From positions 1,182,001 through 1,246,000 of the forward strand of contig NZ_CP019702.2 in the NCBI RefSeq assembly GCF_002005205.3: a DNA stretch of 64,000 bases, read 5' to 3'. Both the position numbers and the translations under genes were made by a program. Positions 33,722-43,530 of the stretch are shown here, one piece after another; the stretch's first letter is position 1; each line of letters opens with the position of its first letter. This DNA is from Rhizobium rhizogenes. Its GTDB lineage: Bacteria > Pseudomonadota > Alphaproteobacteria > Rhizobiales > Rhizobiaceae. The notes beneath the pieces were generated by a model. The model was not told where the DNA came from. It did no database searches and worked only from the letters and a program-made list of their open reading frames with translations.

Positions 33722-35118
33722 TGCGTATTGCGGCGATCGATCAGGGGACAACATCGACCCGGTGCCTCCTAGTGGACGATGGTGGTACGGCGAAGCTCGT
33801 GTCGAGCCTGCGTCACGCGCAGTTTTATCCGGCCGCGGGTCAGGTCGAGCATGATCCGGAGGAACTGCTGCGCAATATCCGCGCGGTACTGGCCGTCGCC
33901 GGTCCGGTGGATGCGATAGCCATCGCCAATCAGGGTGAGAGCTGTCTTGCCTGGGACGCCGAAAGCGGCGAGGCGCTCTCACCGGTCATCGTCTGGCAGG
34001 ATGCCCGAACAACTGAGGCCTTGGCTGCCCTGCCGCAATCGGCTGTTGATCTTTCGAAAGAAATTTGCGGGCTGCCGCTCGATCCTTATTTTTCGGCCAG
34101 CAAACTGTCGTGGTTGGTCAAGCACAACCCGGCGGTTGCCCGGGCAAGGGCCGCAGGAAGGTTGCGGCTGGGCACCACCGATGCGTTCTTTCTGGACCGG
34201 CTGGCGGGCTGTTTTCACACCGACCTCGCAACGGCCTCGCGCACGGGATTGCTCGATCTGGATACCGGAGACTGGAGCCCGGAACTCTGCGCGCTTCACG
34301 GCGTGCCGCGGGATTGCCTGCCTGCAATCAGCCCTGTCGATGGCGGCTTCGGTTCGATTGACGGAACACCGGTCCGCGTTTCCATCGTCGACCAGCAGGC
34401 GGCGCTTTATGGGCATGGCTGCCGCAAACGCGGCGATTGCAAGATAACTTTCGGCACGGGCGCTTTTCTCCTGGCCGTGGCGGGGAAAGAGCGTCCTCTG
34501 ACGGAAGGACTCTTGCCGGCGGTCGGCTGGAAAATGCAGGATGCCTCTACCGTCTTTGCCATCGAAGGCGGGGTCTATGATGCCGGTGCGGTGCTTGAAT
34601 GGGCGCGAAAGATCGGTCTCTATGCGGAGAATGCCGAACTTGACGGTTTCGAGGGGGCGTCGGCCATTCGCCGTGGTCTTGCATTCGCGCCCGCCCTTTC
34701 GGGCCTTGCCGCACCCTATTGGGACAGGCAGGCCGTGCCGCTGTTCATCGGCATGGACCATGCCACAGAACGAAGCGACCTGGTGCGCGCCATGCTGGAA
34801 GGCATTGCCCTGCTGACAGTCCGTCTGATTGAGGCTGCGGCGGCTGCCGTTCCTGTCAGCGATACGATTTCCATCGACGGCGGGTTGTCGAATAGCCGCT
34901 ATTTCGCCCGTTTCCTCGCGGCTGCCAGTGGCCGAACCATTCGCGTGCCCGCCATGCGAGAGTTGACGGCGCTGGGGCTGGCGGAACTGTGCGGCATTGA
35001 TGTAACCGCGATACGAAACGATGCCGAGATATTTGCACCGGACGGATCGGTTGACGCCACAGACCATCAACGCTTCGCACGTGCCATAGACAATGCGCGG
35101 GCCTGGCGGAACGGTTGA
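33721..35118 (+). CDS. FGGY-family kinase, glycerol-kinase-like
   Basis: The protein has 465 residues. The N-terminal phosphate loop MRIAAIDQGTTSTRCLLVDD and the block ANQGESCLAWD ... VIVWQDART are typical of glycerol kinase, as are DQQAALYGHGC (catalytic Asp) and ITFGTGAFLL. The C-terminal SIDGGLSNSRYFARFLA binds ATP. It starts one base into the preceding stop. It is shorter than the usual roughly 495-residue GlpK, so a related triol or hydroxy-acid substrate is possible. It is the last gene of the operon that begins with the nitrilase-family gene. Confidence 0.9.
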   Translation: MRIAAIDQGTTSTRCLLVDDGGTAKLVSSLRHAQFYPAAGQVEHDPEELLRNIRAVLAVAGPVDAIAIANQGESCLAWDAESGEALSPVIVWQDARTTEALAALPQSAVDLSKEICGLPLDPYFSASKLSWLVKHNPAVARARAAGRLRLGTTDAFFLDRLAGCFHTDLATASRTGLLDLDTGDWSPELCALHGVPRDCLPAISPVDGGFGSIDGTPVRVSIVDQQAALYGHGCRKRGDCKITFGTGAFLLAVAGKERPLTEGLLPAVGWKMQDASTVFAIEGGVYDAGAVLEWARKIGLYAENAELDGFEGASAIRRGLAFAPALSGLAAPYWDRQAVPLFIGMDHATERSDLVRAMLEGIALLTVRLIEAAAAAVPVSDTISIDGGLSNSRYFARFLAAASGRTIRVPAMRELTALGLAELCGIDVTAIRNDAEIFAPDGSVDATDHQRFARAIDNARAWRNG

Positions 35119-35262
35119 GAGTTTTTGCTGCGCCTGTCGCAAATTTTTGACCCGGCGGTTTGCCGGTTATCCGCGCTGAATGCCTGTGGGCGTCGGTGAC
35201 AAGGCAATTGCGGCCAGTCGTCATTCGTCTCGTAGGCCGAAGGGCGATTGCTTCTGGCACGT

Positions 35263-35748
35263 TCATTTCTCCGGTCGAACGAGCAGTTTTTCGGTCATCT
35301 CATTCTGGATGGCGATGGTCTGTTCCAGTACTTCGGCCACGATCTGCAGCTCTTCGGCACTGCGCTTGTCAAAGGCGGCGGCGCCGGCCTTGGCCAATGG
35401 CAGATAGACCTCATGGATCAGCGCTTCGGTCGCTGCGGACGCCTCTACCAGCACCTTGCGCCGGTCGCGTGGATCAGGTCGTCGACGAACATAGTTGCGG
35501 GCTTCGAGCCGGTCCACCAGAGCCGTTACCGCAGCCGGGGTGAGCCGAGTTGCCCGGGCAATCGCGCTCGCTGTCTGGGGACCGCTGGTGAGAAAGCTCA
35601 GGCACAGCCGCTCGGCGGGGCCGAGCTGGAAAATATCGCCTACCGTTTCGTCATAACGCTGGCTTGCTTCCTGCCAGCGCATGATCAGGACGCCAAGTTT
35701 CTCAATGAGCTCGGGTTTCGCAGTGCTTGACTTATTTAGTTCGATCAT
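35263..35748 (-). CDS. MarR-family transcriptional regulator
   Basis: The protein has 161 residues with a winged-helix core. TASAIARATRLTPAAVTALVDRLEARNYVRRRPDPRDRRKVLVE includes the helix-turn-helix and the conserved DxRDRR wing. It is divergently transcribed from the flavin monooxygenase gene across an AT-rich 67-base gap. The usual MarR pattern would make it a repressor of that gene, relieved by the monooxygenase substrate. Confidence 0.92.
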   Translation of the reverse strand: MIELNKSSTAKPELIEKLGVLIMRWQEASQRYDETVGDIFQLGPAERLCLSFLTSGPQTASAIARATRLTPAAVTALVDRLEARNYVRRRPDPRDRRKVLVEASAATEALIHEVYLPLAKAGAAAFDKRSAEELQIVAEVLEQTIAIQNEMTEKLLVRPEK

Positions 35749-35797
35749 CTAACTATCATATAATCTAATATTTAAGCTGTCGCATTATGTCTCGACC
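35749..35797. promoter_or_regulatory. AT-rich divergent promoter/operator for MarR and monooxygenase genes
   Basis: In an otherwise GC-rich window this short gap is strongly AT-rich. It contains TATAAT (35759-35764) and repeated ATCTAA-like units (35747-35752 and 35763-35768). It is the only place where both divergent promoters and a MarR operator can lie. Confidence 0.5.
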
Positions 35798-35815
35798 ATG
35801 GTCGATGAGGCAAGA

Positions 35816-37009
35816 ATGAAAACCAGGATCGGTATCGTTGGGGCAGGTTTTGCCGGACTGGGTCTGGCCCTTGCACTCGCCCGGAAAGGTTTTTCGCCCA
35901 CCGTCATTGAAAAAAGAAGCGAAGAGCAGTTACGGAACGAGGGCATTTTCTTAACGCTGGCGCCCAACGGCATGAATGCGTTGCGCGGTCTGGGTCTGGC
36001 CGAAGCCGCGCTTGAGCGGGGTATCGAGACGCGGGGGCTGATCTTTCACAACGCGCATGGTCGTACGCTGGGAGCACTTGATTACACAAAACATGCTCAG
36101 CGTTTTGCCGCACCGTCGGTCACCATCCGTCGGGGCGAACTGGTTTCCATCCTCCTCGCAGCGTCGCGGACTGCCGGGATCAGAATGCGCTTTGGTGCGG
36201 CGGTCGAAGCCATCGTGGAAACTCCATCTGAAGTGTTGGTGCATGGTCCGGACGGCGGCACGGAGGGCTTCGACATTCTCGTTGCCGCCGACGGGTTGCG
36301 CTCCACCGTACGGCACCTCGGCATGCCCGAGTTGCCACTTCCGATCTACAGCGGACTCCAGGGCAGCGGGGGCATTGTGGACATACCCGAAGTCCCCGAC
36401 ACCGATGGGCGCATGCTCATGACTTTTGGCCGCAACGCTTTTTTCGGCTATCTCAAGGCGGCGGATGGGCCGGTCTATTGGTTCAATACCTATCGGCAGA
36501 CCGATGAAACTCGGGCCCAGCCACTGACAGGAACCGCGCTGTTGCAATATCTGGCCGAACTGCACCGGCCGGATCCCGAAGTGAACCGACGCATCATCGC
36601 CGCAGCCGATCCTGTCTCCATCCGCGCGTATCCGGATTACGACATTCCAAGCCTCGCACACTGGTCGGTCGGTCGGACAGTGCTGATCGGAGACGCGGCC
36701 CACGCCGTAACGCCCCATTCCGGTCAGGGCGCCTCGATGGCGCTGGAGGATGCGCTCGTTCTGGCGGCGGCTATTGCCGTGGAAACGACGCCCACCCAGG
36801 CCTTCCGGCGTTTCGAATCGCTGCGCCGGGCGAGGGTGGAAGCGGCGGTGCGTCTCGGCCGGCAAAGCGGTGGGCCGAAAAAGGCCCAAGGTTGGCTTTC
36901 GCTGCGGCTGCGTGACCTGCTGCTCCCGCTTGTCATTCCGTTCGGGCAGAAGGCACAGGAGAAATTCTTTGCTTATCGAGCCGACCGAGACCCTCTATCA
37001 CCACCCTGA
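35816..37009 (+). CDS. FAD-dependent aromatic-type monooxygenase
   Basis: The protein has 397 residues. The dinucleotide motif IGIVGAGFAGLGLALALARKG, DILVAADGLRSTVR (the DG motif) and VLIGDAAHAVTPHSGQGASMALEDALVL (the GD motif) define class A flavoprotein hydroxylases such as salicylate or p-hydroxybenzoate hydroxylase. It hydroxylates an aromatic or related ring using NAD(P)H and oxygen. The ATG at 35816 has GAGG five bases upstream; an in-frame ATG at 35798 has no such site. It is followed by a DapA-family gene. Confidence 0.9.
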   Translation: MKTRIGIVGAGFAGLGLALALARKGFSPTVIEKRSEEQLRNEGIFLTLAPNGMNALRGLGLAEAALERGIETRGLIFHNAHGRTLGALDYTKHAQRFAAPSVTIRRGELVSILLAASRTAGIRMRFGAAVEAIVETPSEVLVHGPDGGTEGFDILVAADGLRSTVRHLGMPELPLPIYSGLQGSGGIVDIPEVPDTDGRMLMTFGRNAFFGYLKAADGPVYWFNTYRQTDETRAQPLTGTALLQYLAELHRPDPEVNRRIIAAADPVSIRAYPDYDIPSLAHWSVGRTVLIGDAAHAVTPHSGQGASMALEDALVLAAAIAVETTPTQAFRRFESLRRARVEAAVRLGRQSGGPKKAQGWLSLRLRDLLLPLVIPFGQKAQEKFFAYRADRDPLSPP

Positions 37010-37059
37010 GCTTTTTTCTTACGAGACCCGGGCCGCATATGTTTGACAGGACGAAAACA

Positions 37060-37989
37060 ATGACCAGGCAAATCGAAGGCATCATTCCCGTCATGATCAC
37101 GCCGTTCAGGGACGGCAAGATAGATTTCGAAGGCGTCGCCAATCTCGTGGAATGGTACATCGCCAATGGATCGGACGCGCTTTTTGCCGTTTGCCAGTCA
37201 TCCGAAATGTTGTTCCTCACCCTTGAGGAGCGGGTGGAACTGGCCGCTTTCGTCAAGAAAGCCGCAGCTGGCCGCATTCCCGTCATTGCCTCGGGGCATG
37301 TCAGTGAGACGCTGGAAGATCAACGGAAAGAACTCGATGCGATCGCGCAGACGGGTGTTGACGGCATGGTGCTTGTCACCAACCGGCTCGACGCGGGGCA
37401 GGAGGGTGGCTCGAAGTTTCTCGACGATCTCGGCTGGCTTCTTGAGCGTCTGCCTTCCGATCTGCCGCTTGGCCTCTACGAATGCCCTGCGCCTTACCGC
37501 CGCCTTATGACCGATGCCGAAATTTCCTTCTGTGCCGGCAGCGGTCGCTTCGTCCTTCTCAAGGATGTCTCCTGCGATCTTGAAACGGTTAAGCGGCGTG
37601 TGGCTCTCACCGAGGGTACGCCGCTTGCCATCGTCAACGCCAATGCCGCGATAGCATTTGACGCCATGAAAGCAGGGTCTCGCGGCTTTACCGGTGTCTT
37701 CACCAACTTCCACCCCGATCTCTACAAATGGATGCTCACGAAAGCTCACCGGCATCCGCAACTCGCAGACGAACTGTCGGTTTACCTGGCACTTGCCGCC
37801 ATGGCGGAACCCATGGGTTATCCCAAACTGGCGAAGCTTTATCACCAGCGTCTCGGCACCATTCGCGAGATCGAAAGCCGTGCGGTGACATTCGACATTC
37901 AGGAGCGTTTCTGGGCGATAGAGGCATTGCTGGACAAGATCATGCAGGGAACCGCTGATTTCCGCCGGCGCCTAAGCCAAGCCTCATGA
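37060..37989 (+). CDS. DapA/NAL-family lyase or synthase
   Basis: The protein has 309 residues with a TIM barrel of the dihydrodipicolinate synthase/N-acetylneuraminate lyase family. The Schiff-base Lys is in FVLLKDVSCD and the catalytic Tyr in LGLYECPAPYRR. The usual YNxP reads YECP, which occurs in members that are not lysine-pathway enzymes. It probably cleaves or hydrates a keto acid. The start has AGGA eight bases upstream; an ATG 21 bases earlier is the alternative. It is convergent with the Sel1 gene 14 bases away. Confidence 0.88.
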   Translation: MTRQIEGIIPVMITPFRDGKIDFEGVANLVEWYIANGSDALFAVCQSSEMLFLTLEERVELAAFVKKAAAGRIPVIASGHVSETLEDQRKELDAIAQTGVDGMVLVTNRLDAGQEGGSKFLDDLGWLLERLPSDLPLGLYECPAPYRRLMTDAEISFCAGSGRFVLLKDVSCDLETVKRRVALTEGTPLAIVNANAAIAFDAMKAGSRGFTGVFTNFHPDLYKWMLTKAHRHPQLADELSVYLALAAMAEPMGYPKLAKLYHQRLGTIREIESRAVTFDIQERFWAIEALLDKIMQGTADFRRRLSQAS

Positions 37990-38003
37990 TTTCCTGCGGC
38001 TGG

Positions 38004-39692
38004 CTATCGCGATATCTTGTCCAGTCGTTCAAACAGGCCGTTTAGGTCCGCGCGGGCGCGGGCGATGTCCTCGCTGTCGCCGTTGCGCTCGGCAAAGGCC
38101 ACCTGCCGCCGGAACAGATCCTCAGCGCCGGCATGGTCCCCTGCCGAAAAACTGGCTATTGCCAGATCGCGCAATGCCGCGCCGATCGCGTCGAGAATTT
38201 CATGCCGCTCGGCAATTTCCAGCCGCCGGCGCATCAGTTCCACTGATCTGTCAGGGTGTTCGAGCGCAAACTCGTTCTGGGCGAGATTGCCGATTATACG
38301 CAACAGGGCCGGATCGTCCTTGCCGAAGGCGATCTCGGCACGCGCCAGCGCTTCCGAATTGAGGTCGCGCGCCTCTTCAAATTCAGCGGCTTCATGCAGA
38401 CAGAAAGCAAGATCCGTCATTGCGGCAAGCACGGTGTTCTCCTCTGCATCCGGATCGGCCCTGACGATCGTCAGCGCACCACGATGCAGATGGATCGCTT
38501 CCTGCCACTTGTGGTCGCGGGCAAACGCAACGGCCCTTGCGGTCATGAGAGAGGCGCGTTCCGGTGGTGTCAGAAAGGGGTGCTTGCCGTCGATCGCAAG
38601 TGCCGTTTCAACCGGCTCCATATAGGCGGGATTGCGCTGCTTCCACAGTACGAAACCGCGGATCAGGCTCGATCTGCCAAGCACATGGGGTTGGTCAGCG
38701 GCGGGATTGTCCTTATCCTCGACCAGTTCCTCGCAGATACGGGCCAGCTCCAGAAGCAGTGCCTCGACGCTGAAGCGCTTCTCCGGATTGCGGATCATAA
38801 TCCGAAGGTCTTCCAGCCGTTGTTCGGGATCGACGGCCGGGGAAAATTCCCTGCCCATCCTTGTCAGCACCCGTTCGATTGCTTCGTCCGCATCGTCGCG
38901 ACCACCCATTCGTGCACGACGAAACAGATAGAGCGCTTCTTCGAGGTCACATTCCGTGCCCTTGCCATCCTCGTGGGCCACACCGAGTGTGTAGGCTGCG
39001 CGGTCGAAACCGCCATCAAGCGCGGCGGCGAGCAACTGAATGCCTTTTTCGGCATCTTCCTTCACGATCGTTCCATAATAATAGGCAACGCCGAGATTGT
39101 TGGCGCCGCGGGGATTGCCGGCCTGAAGGGCGCGGCGATACCAGTAAAGCGCCCGGATCGGGCTATTGCGGATACCGGTGCCGGTACTGTAGCGATGGCC
39201 GAGGCTGACCATGGAATCGCTGTCGCCGAGGTGGGCTCCCTGGCTGAAGAGCTTGACGGCGCGGCGATGATCTTGCTTCAGCCCGGCTCTGCCGTCGGTA
39301 TAAAAATGGCCGAGATTGCCCATGGCCGTTCCGCAGCCGGCTTTGACGCCCTGCTCGTAGTAATCGCGTGCCTTGAGGAGATCGGCCGGGAAAGGGCCGT
39401 CGCCGTGCTGGTACATGCTGGCGATATTGTTCATCGCGTCGCCATGCCCGAGGGCCGCCGCCTTTTCGTACCATTCGACTGCCTGCACCCTGTCGAGGGT
39501 GACATTGCAATAGCCCTGATCGTAAATGTCACCCAATACGAAGGCGGCATCGGCATCGCCGGATATTGCCCGCTGTTTCAGATCGTCGAGCGGAACATCA
39601 TAGAGGCCGTGCCAGCGTTTCTCCGGGACCGGACCGGCCGTGCGCTTCTCGAAATAGCGGTCTGCAAGCGTCGTCAGATACTTTTTCAGCAT
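38004..39692 (-). CDS. Sel1-like/TPR repeat protein
   Basis: The protein has 562 residues and no signal peptide. About six Sel1-type repeats cover residues 35-260 (units such as AVEWYEKAAALGHGDAMNNIASMYQHGDG and ALYWYRRALQAGNPRGANNLGVAYYYG, each about 36 long). The C-terminal 200 residues show tetratricopeptide-like helices (EEARDLNSEALARAEIAFG). These are protein-interaction scaffolds; no catalytic domain is visible. The partner is unknown and no neighbour gives a clue. Confidence 0.85.
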   Translation of the reverse strand: MLKKYLTTLADRYFEKRTAGPVPEKRWHGLYDVPLDDLKQRAISGDADAAFVLGDIYDQGYCNVTLDRVQAVEWYEKAAALGHGDAMNNIASMYQHGDGPFPADLLKARDYYEQGVKAGCGTAMGNLGHFYTDGRAGLKQDHRRAVKLFSQGAHLGDSDSMVSLGHRYSTGTGIRNSPIRALYWYRRALQAGNPRGANNLGVAYYYGTIVKEDAEKGIQLLAAALDGGFDRAAYTLGVAHEDGKGTECDLEEALYLFRRARMGGRDDADEAIERVLTRMGREFSPAVDPEQRLEDLRIMIRNPEKRFSVEALLLELARICEELVEDKDNPAADQPHVLGRSSLIRGFVLWKQRNPAYMEPVETALAIDGKHPFLTPPERASLMTARAVAFARDHKWQEAIHLHRGALTIVRADPDAEENTVLAAMTDLAFCLHEAAEFEEARDLNSEALARAEIAFGKDDPALLRIIGNLAQNEFALEHPDRSVELMRRRLEIAERHEILDAIGAALRDLAIASFSAGDHAGAEDLFRRQVAFAERNGDSEDIARARADLNGLFERLDKISR

Positions 39693-39849
39693 GAATGTGC
39701 TTCTCCGAACGCAAACCCGACTTCATATTTTTGGCGACACCATATTCCCCGGCCGGCATCCCAGGGGTCGTTCCCGGCAGAGGGCGAGCCGACACCCTAG
39801 ATCAAAATTGCGTCACCTGTCACGGCAAGCCAAGGCGATTTCATCGCCA

Positions 39850-41463
39850 TCAGCTCCCTTCATTGAACGACGAAAACGCGGATTTGATGAGCGTTTTGGT
39901 ATATTCAGCCGCCGGCCTGTTGAATATCGCGTCCGTTTCTCCCTCCTCCACAATCTTCCCGTTTCTCATGACGATGACGTAGTCCGAAATGGCCTTGATG
40001 ACGGAAAGGTCGTGGCTAATGAAGATGTAGGAAAGGCCATGCGCCTCCTGCAAATCGCGCAGCAGGTCGATAACCTGTCCTTGAACGGATCGGTCCAGCG
40101 CAGATGTAGGCTCATCGAGAATGACGACGTCCGGCTTGAGGATGATCGCACGGGCAATTGCGATACGCTGACGTTGTCCGCCTGAAAACTCGTGGGGATA
40201 GCGGTTGCGGGCGGCAGGATCGAGGCCCACTTCCTTCAGCGCTTCGATTGCCCGCTTGTCCCGCTCCGCTCGGCTCAGCCGCTGTTCATGCACAAACAGA
40301 CCTTCAGTGATTATCTCGCCGACCGTCTGTCTTGGCGAAAGCGAACCATAGGGATCCTGAAACACCAGCTGCAGATGCCGCCGCAATGGCCGCATCGCCT
40401 TTCGGTCAAGACCACTGATTTCCGTCTTGCCGAAGAAAATACGGCCATTTGCATGTGCAAGACGCAGAAGCGCGCGCCCGAGTGTGGACTTGCCTGATCC
40501 GGATTCACCGACGATACCGATGGTTTGTCCCTGGTGAAGGCTGAGATTGACGTCGTCGACAGCTCGAAACTTGTGCGACTTCGACAGGAAACCACCCGGA
40601 ATTTTATAATCGACTGTCACGCTCTGGCCGGAGAGAACGATAGGTGCCTCTTTACCGACTGTCGGCTTGTGCCCGCTGGGTTCTGCATCGAGAAGCATTC
40701 TGGTGTAGTCAGCCTGCGGGCGATCGAAGATATCTTCCGTCGTGCCGGCCTCGACAATCTCCCCGCGGCGCATAACCGCGACGCGATTGGCGAAATGGCG
40801 GACAACGCCGAGATCATGCGTGATCAGGACGATGGCCATGCCGAAGCGTTGCTGCAACGACTTCAGAAGATCGAGAATCTGCGCCTGTATCGTCACGTCA
40901 AGCGCGGTGGTCGGCTCATCCGCAATCAGAATATCGGGCTCGTTTGCGAGAGCCATGGCGATCATGACGCGCTGACGCTGACCGCCGGAAAGTTCATGTG
41001 GATAGCTGTCTATACGCCGCTCCGGCTCTGGAATCCCAACAAGTTTAAGGAGTTCGAGAACGCGTGCACGCGCTTCCTTCTTGCTGCCACCCCTGTGGTG
41101 AACGATCGGTTCGGCGATTTGCGCGCCGATCCTGTAGAGAGGATCGAGCGAGGTCATCGGCTCCTGGAAAATCATGGTGATTTTCGCACCCCGGATATTG
41201 TTCAGCTCGCTGACCGGCAGGCCGATCAGCTCGCGTCCGCGATATTTCGCCGAGCCCTCGATAGCGCCGTTGGATGCAAGCAGTCCCATGATGCCCATCA
41301 TGGTCTGGCTTTTGCCGGAACCGGATTCTCCGACGACGGCAAGCGTTTCACCCTGTTTGACGTCGAGATTTATGCCCTTGACGGCACTCACCGTGCCGTC
41401 CGGTGTCGTGAAATCAACCTTGAGATCACGGACGGTGAGGATGGTTTCTGATGTCGTATTCAT
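39850..41463 (-). CDS. Peptide ABC transporter ATP-binding protein, fused DppD-DppF type
   Basis: The protein has 537 residues with two complete nucleotide-binding domains in one chain. Domain 1 has [27 protein letters not shown] and [12 protein letters not shown]. Domain 2 has [32 protein letters not shown] and [12 protein letters not shown]. It powers the permeases encoded before it. The ATG at 41463 follows AAGGATCGCTG directly after the permease stop; 16 further upstream codons lie within that gene. Confidence 0.93.
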   Translation of the reverse strand: MNTTSETILTVRDLKVDFTTPDGTVSAVKGINLDVKQGETLAVVGESGSGKSQTMMGIMGLLASNGAIEGSAKYRGRELIGLPVSELNNIRGAKITMIFQEPMTSLDPLYRIGAQIAEPIVHHRGGSKKEARARVLELLKLVGIPEPERRIDSYPHELSGGQRQRVMIAMALANEPDILIADEPTTALDVTIQAQILDLLKSLQQRFGMAIVLITHDLGVVRHFANRVAVMRRGEIVEAGTTEDIFDRPQADYTRMLLDAEPSGHKPTVGKEAPIVLSGQSVTVDYKIPGGFLSKSHKFRAVDDVNLSLHQGQTIGIVGESGSGKSTLGRALLRLAHANGRIFFGKTEISGLDRKAMRPLRRHLQLVFQDPYGSLSPRQTVGEIITEGLFVHEQRLSRAERDKRAIEALKEVGLDPAARNRYPHEFSGGQRQRIAIARAIILKPDVVILDEPTSALDRSVQGQVIDLLRDLQEAHGLSYIFISHDLSVIKAISDYVIVMRNGKIVEEGETDAIFNRPAAEYTKTLIKSAFSSFNEGS

Positions 41464-41464
41464 G

Positions 41465-42595
41465 TCAGCGATCCTTGGGATCGAGTGCGTCACGCAACCC
41501 GTCACCCACAAAGTTGAGCGAAAACAGGGTCAGCACGAAGAAGATCGCCGGAAATATCAGGAGCCACGGGGCCGATTGGATATTGTTGGCACCTTCGGAA
41601 ATCAGCGCCCCCCAGCTCGTAAGCGGCGCCTGTACGCCAAGGCCGAGGAAGGAGAGGAAGCTTTCCAGAAGAATGACTTTGGGTACGACGACAGTGACGA
41701 ACACGACGACGGGGCCGATCGTATTGGGAATGATGTGACGGCGGATGATCTGCCAGTCGCTCAGGCCCAAAGCCTGTGCGGCGCCCACAAATTCCCGCCG
41801 CTTCAGGGCAAGCGTCTGGCCACGGACGATACGCGCCATATCGAGCCATTCCACGGCACCGATGACCAGGAAGATCAGGATGAAGCTGCGGCCGAAAAAG
41901 ACCACCAGAACGACCACCAGAAAGACGAAGGGCAGCGAATAGAGGATTTCGACGAAACGCATCATCACATTGTCGACACGCCCCCCGATGTATCCCGCCG
42001 TTGCGCCGTAAAGAACGCCGATCCCGAGTGAAACGAGGCTGGCGAGAACGCCGACGGCGATCGAGATTTGGCCACCCAGCATCACGCGGGCCAGCATGTC
42101 GCGGCCGTTCGAATCCGTGCCGAAGAAGAAGTATTCGCGGTTGACGCTGCCTTCCAGCTTCAGCGTTCGGCCCTCATCTTCGGTGGCAACGACCTTCGTG
42201 TTTTCGAATTCGTTGGCGCGGTCGAAATAACGTGTCGTGCGTGGGTCGATCGGGCTGCTGGAGGTGACGGTGGCTGTGAAGGTCTGCCCTTCGACGGAAA
42301 ATTCCTTCAGCTCCACGCGCGCGCGGCCGGCAACCCCGTCCATCACGCCTTGCAGGTTGTTTACATCCGGGCGTGGCTCAAGGCTCGGCGGGACGGAGAC
42401 ATAGGACGAGAACACCTGATCATAGGTGTGTGTGAGGAACTGCGGGCCGATGAATGAGAAAAGCGTGATCAGCAGAAGCATGAAGGAACCCGCCATGGCG
42501 GCCTTGTTTCGTCTGAAACGAAGGACTGCCAGCTGGAACAGGCTTCGGCTTTTCACCAATGGCTGATGGGCATTGTTCCCGGGGATATCAGTCAT
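41465..42595 (-). CDS. Peptide ABC transporter permease (OppC/DppC type) with enlarged periplasmic loop
   Basis: The protein has 376 residues. An N-terminal cytoplasmic tail is followed by a first helix near 40-60. A soluble insert of roughly 90-100 residues comes next, up to the FFFGTDSNGRDMLARV block, and then the DppC core with its EAA loop FVGAAQALGLSDWQIIRRHIIPN. Typical OppC/DppC proteins are about 300 residues, so the excess is in the loop. It overlaps the DppB stop by 8 bases. Confidence 0.92.
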   Translation of the reverse strand: MTDIPGNNAHQPLVKSRSLFQLAVLRFRRNKAAMAGSFMLLLITLFSFIGPQFLTHTYDQVFSSYVSVPPSLEPRPDVNNLQGVMDGVAGRARVELKEFSVEGQTFTATVTSSSPIDPRTTRYFDRANEFENTKVVATEDEGRTLKLEGSVNREYFFFGTDSNGRDMLARVMLGGQISIAVGVLASLVSLGIGVLYGATAGYIGGRVDNVMMRFVEILYSLPFVFLVVVLVVFFGRSFILIFLVIGAVEWLDMARIVRGQTLALKRREFVGAAQALGLSDWQIIRRHIIPNTIGPVVVFVTVVVPKVILLESFLSFLGLGVQAPLTSWGALISEGANNIQSAPWLLIFPAIFFVLTLFSLNFVGDGLRDALDPKDR

Positions 42596-43511
42596 GTCTG
42601 ACCCTCGGATCGAGCAGGCCGTAGAGGATATCGACCACGAGATTGAACACAATGACGAAAATGGCGACGAGAACGACGGTTCCCATGACCAGCGTATAGT
42701 CACGATTGATGGCGCCGAGAACGAAATAGCGGCCGACGCCCGGGATAGTGAAGATCGTCTCGATGACCGCCGAACCCGTCAGCAGAGCTGCGGCGCAGGG
42801 AGCCAGATAGGAAACGACCGGAAGCATCGCCGCGCGCATGGCATGGAACACCACCACGCTGCGGGCTGGAAGGCCGTAAGCCTTGGCGGTGCGGATATGA
42901 TCCATCCGCAAAGCCTCGATCATTGCGCCGCGTGTCAGACGCGCGATAACCGCAAGCTGTGGCAAAGCGAGCGCGATCATCGGAAGGATGAGATATCGCA
43001 GCGATCCGTCGCCCCAGCTGCCTGCCGGCAGAAGTCCGAGCAGAACGGCAAAGATGAGTGTGAGAACAGGTGCGACAACGAAGTTCGGCACAGTAACGCC
43101 GACTGTCGAAATGGACATGATCGAAAAATCGAAGGCGCTGTTCTGCCTGAGTGCGGCGAGGGTGCCGGCGAGAACCCCGCCCACCAGTGCCAGCAGGAGA
43201 GCGTAGCAGCCGAGTTCCAGGGAATAGGGCAGACCTTTGCCGATCAGCTGCGCGACCGTATTGTCCTTGTAGATGTAACTTGGACCGAAATCACCGGTGA
43301 CGGCATTGCCCAGATAGATGAGATACTGGCGCCATAATGGTTCATCCAGATGATAGGTTCTCATCAGGTTTTCCATCGTCTGCGGCGGCAGGGGGCGTTC
43401 AAGATTGAACGGACCGCCCGGTGCGAAACGCATCAGGAAAAACGAAATCGTGACGACGATGAACAAGGTCGGCACGGCGCTCGCCAAACGGCGCAGGATA
43501 AAGGAGATCAT
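42588..43511 (-). CDS. Peptide ABC transporter permease (OppB/DppB type)
   Basis: The protein has 307 residues. The family N-terminus is MISFILRRLASAVPTLFIVVTISFFLMRFAPGGPF, read in parts, and the EAA loop is RTAKAYGLPARSVVVFHAMRAAM. Six membrane segments are expected. It pairs with the OppC-type protein. A strong hairpin separates it from the binding-protein gene upstream. Confidence 0.93.
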   Translation of the reverse strand: MISFILRRLASAVPTLFIVVTISFFLMRFAPGGPFNLERPLPPQTMENLMRTYHLDEPLWRQYLIYLGNAVTGDFGPSYIYKDNTVAQLIGKGLPYSLELGCYALLLALVGGVLAGTLAALRQNSAFDFSIMSISTVGVTVPNFVVAPVLTLIFAVLLGLLPAGSWGDGSLRYLILPMIALALPQLAVIARLTRGAMIEALRMDHIRTAKAYGLPARSVVVFHAMRAAMLPVVSYLAPCAAALLTGSAVIETIFTIPGVGRYFVLGAINRDYTLVMGTVVLVAIFVIVFNLVVDILYGLLDPRVRHD

Positions 43512-43530
43512 GGTTTTTCAGGCTCCGGCA

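Noticed and set aside
35152..35166. CCGGC-GGTTT-GCCGG hairpin after the glycerol-kinase-like gene as a terminator
   Set aside because: The stem is only five pairs and no T run follows, so it is too weak to call.
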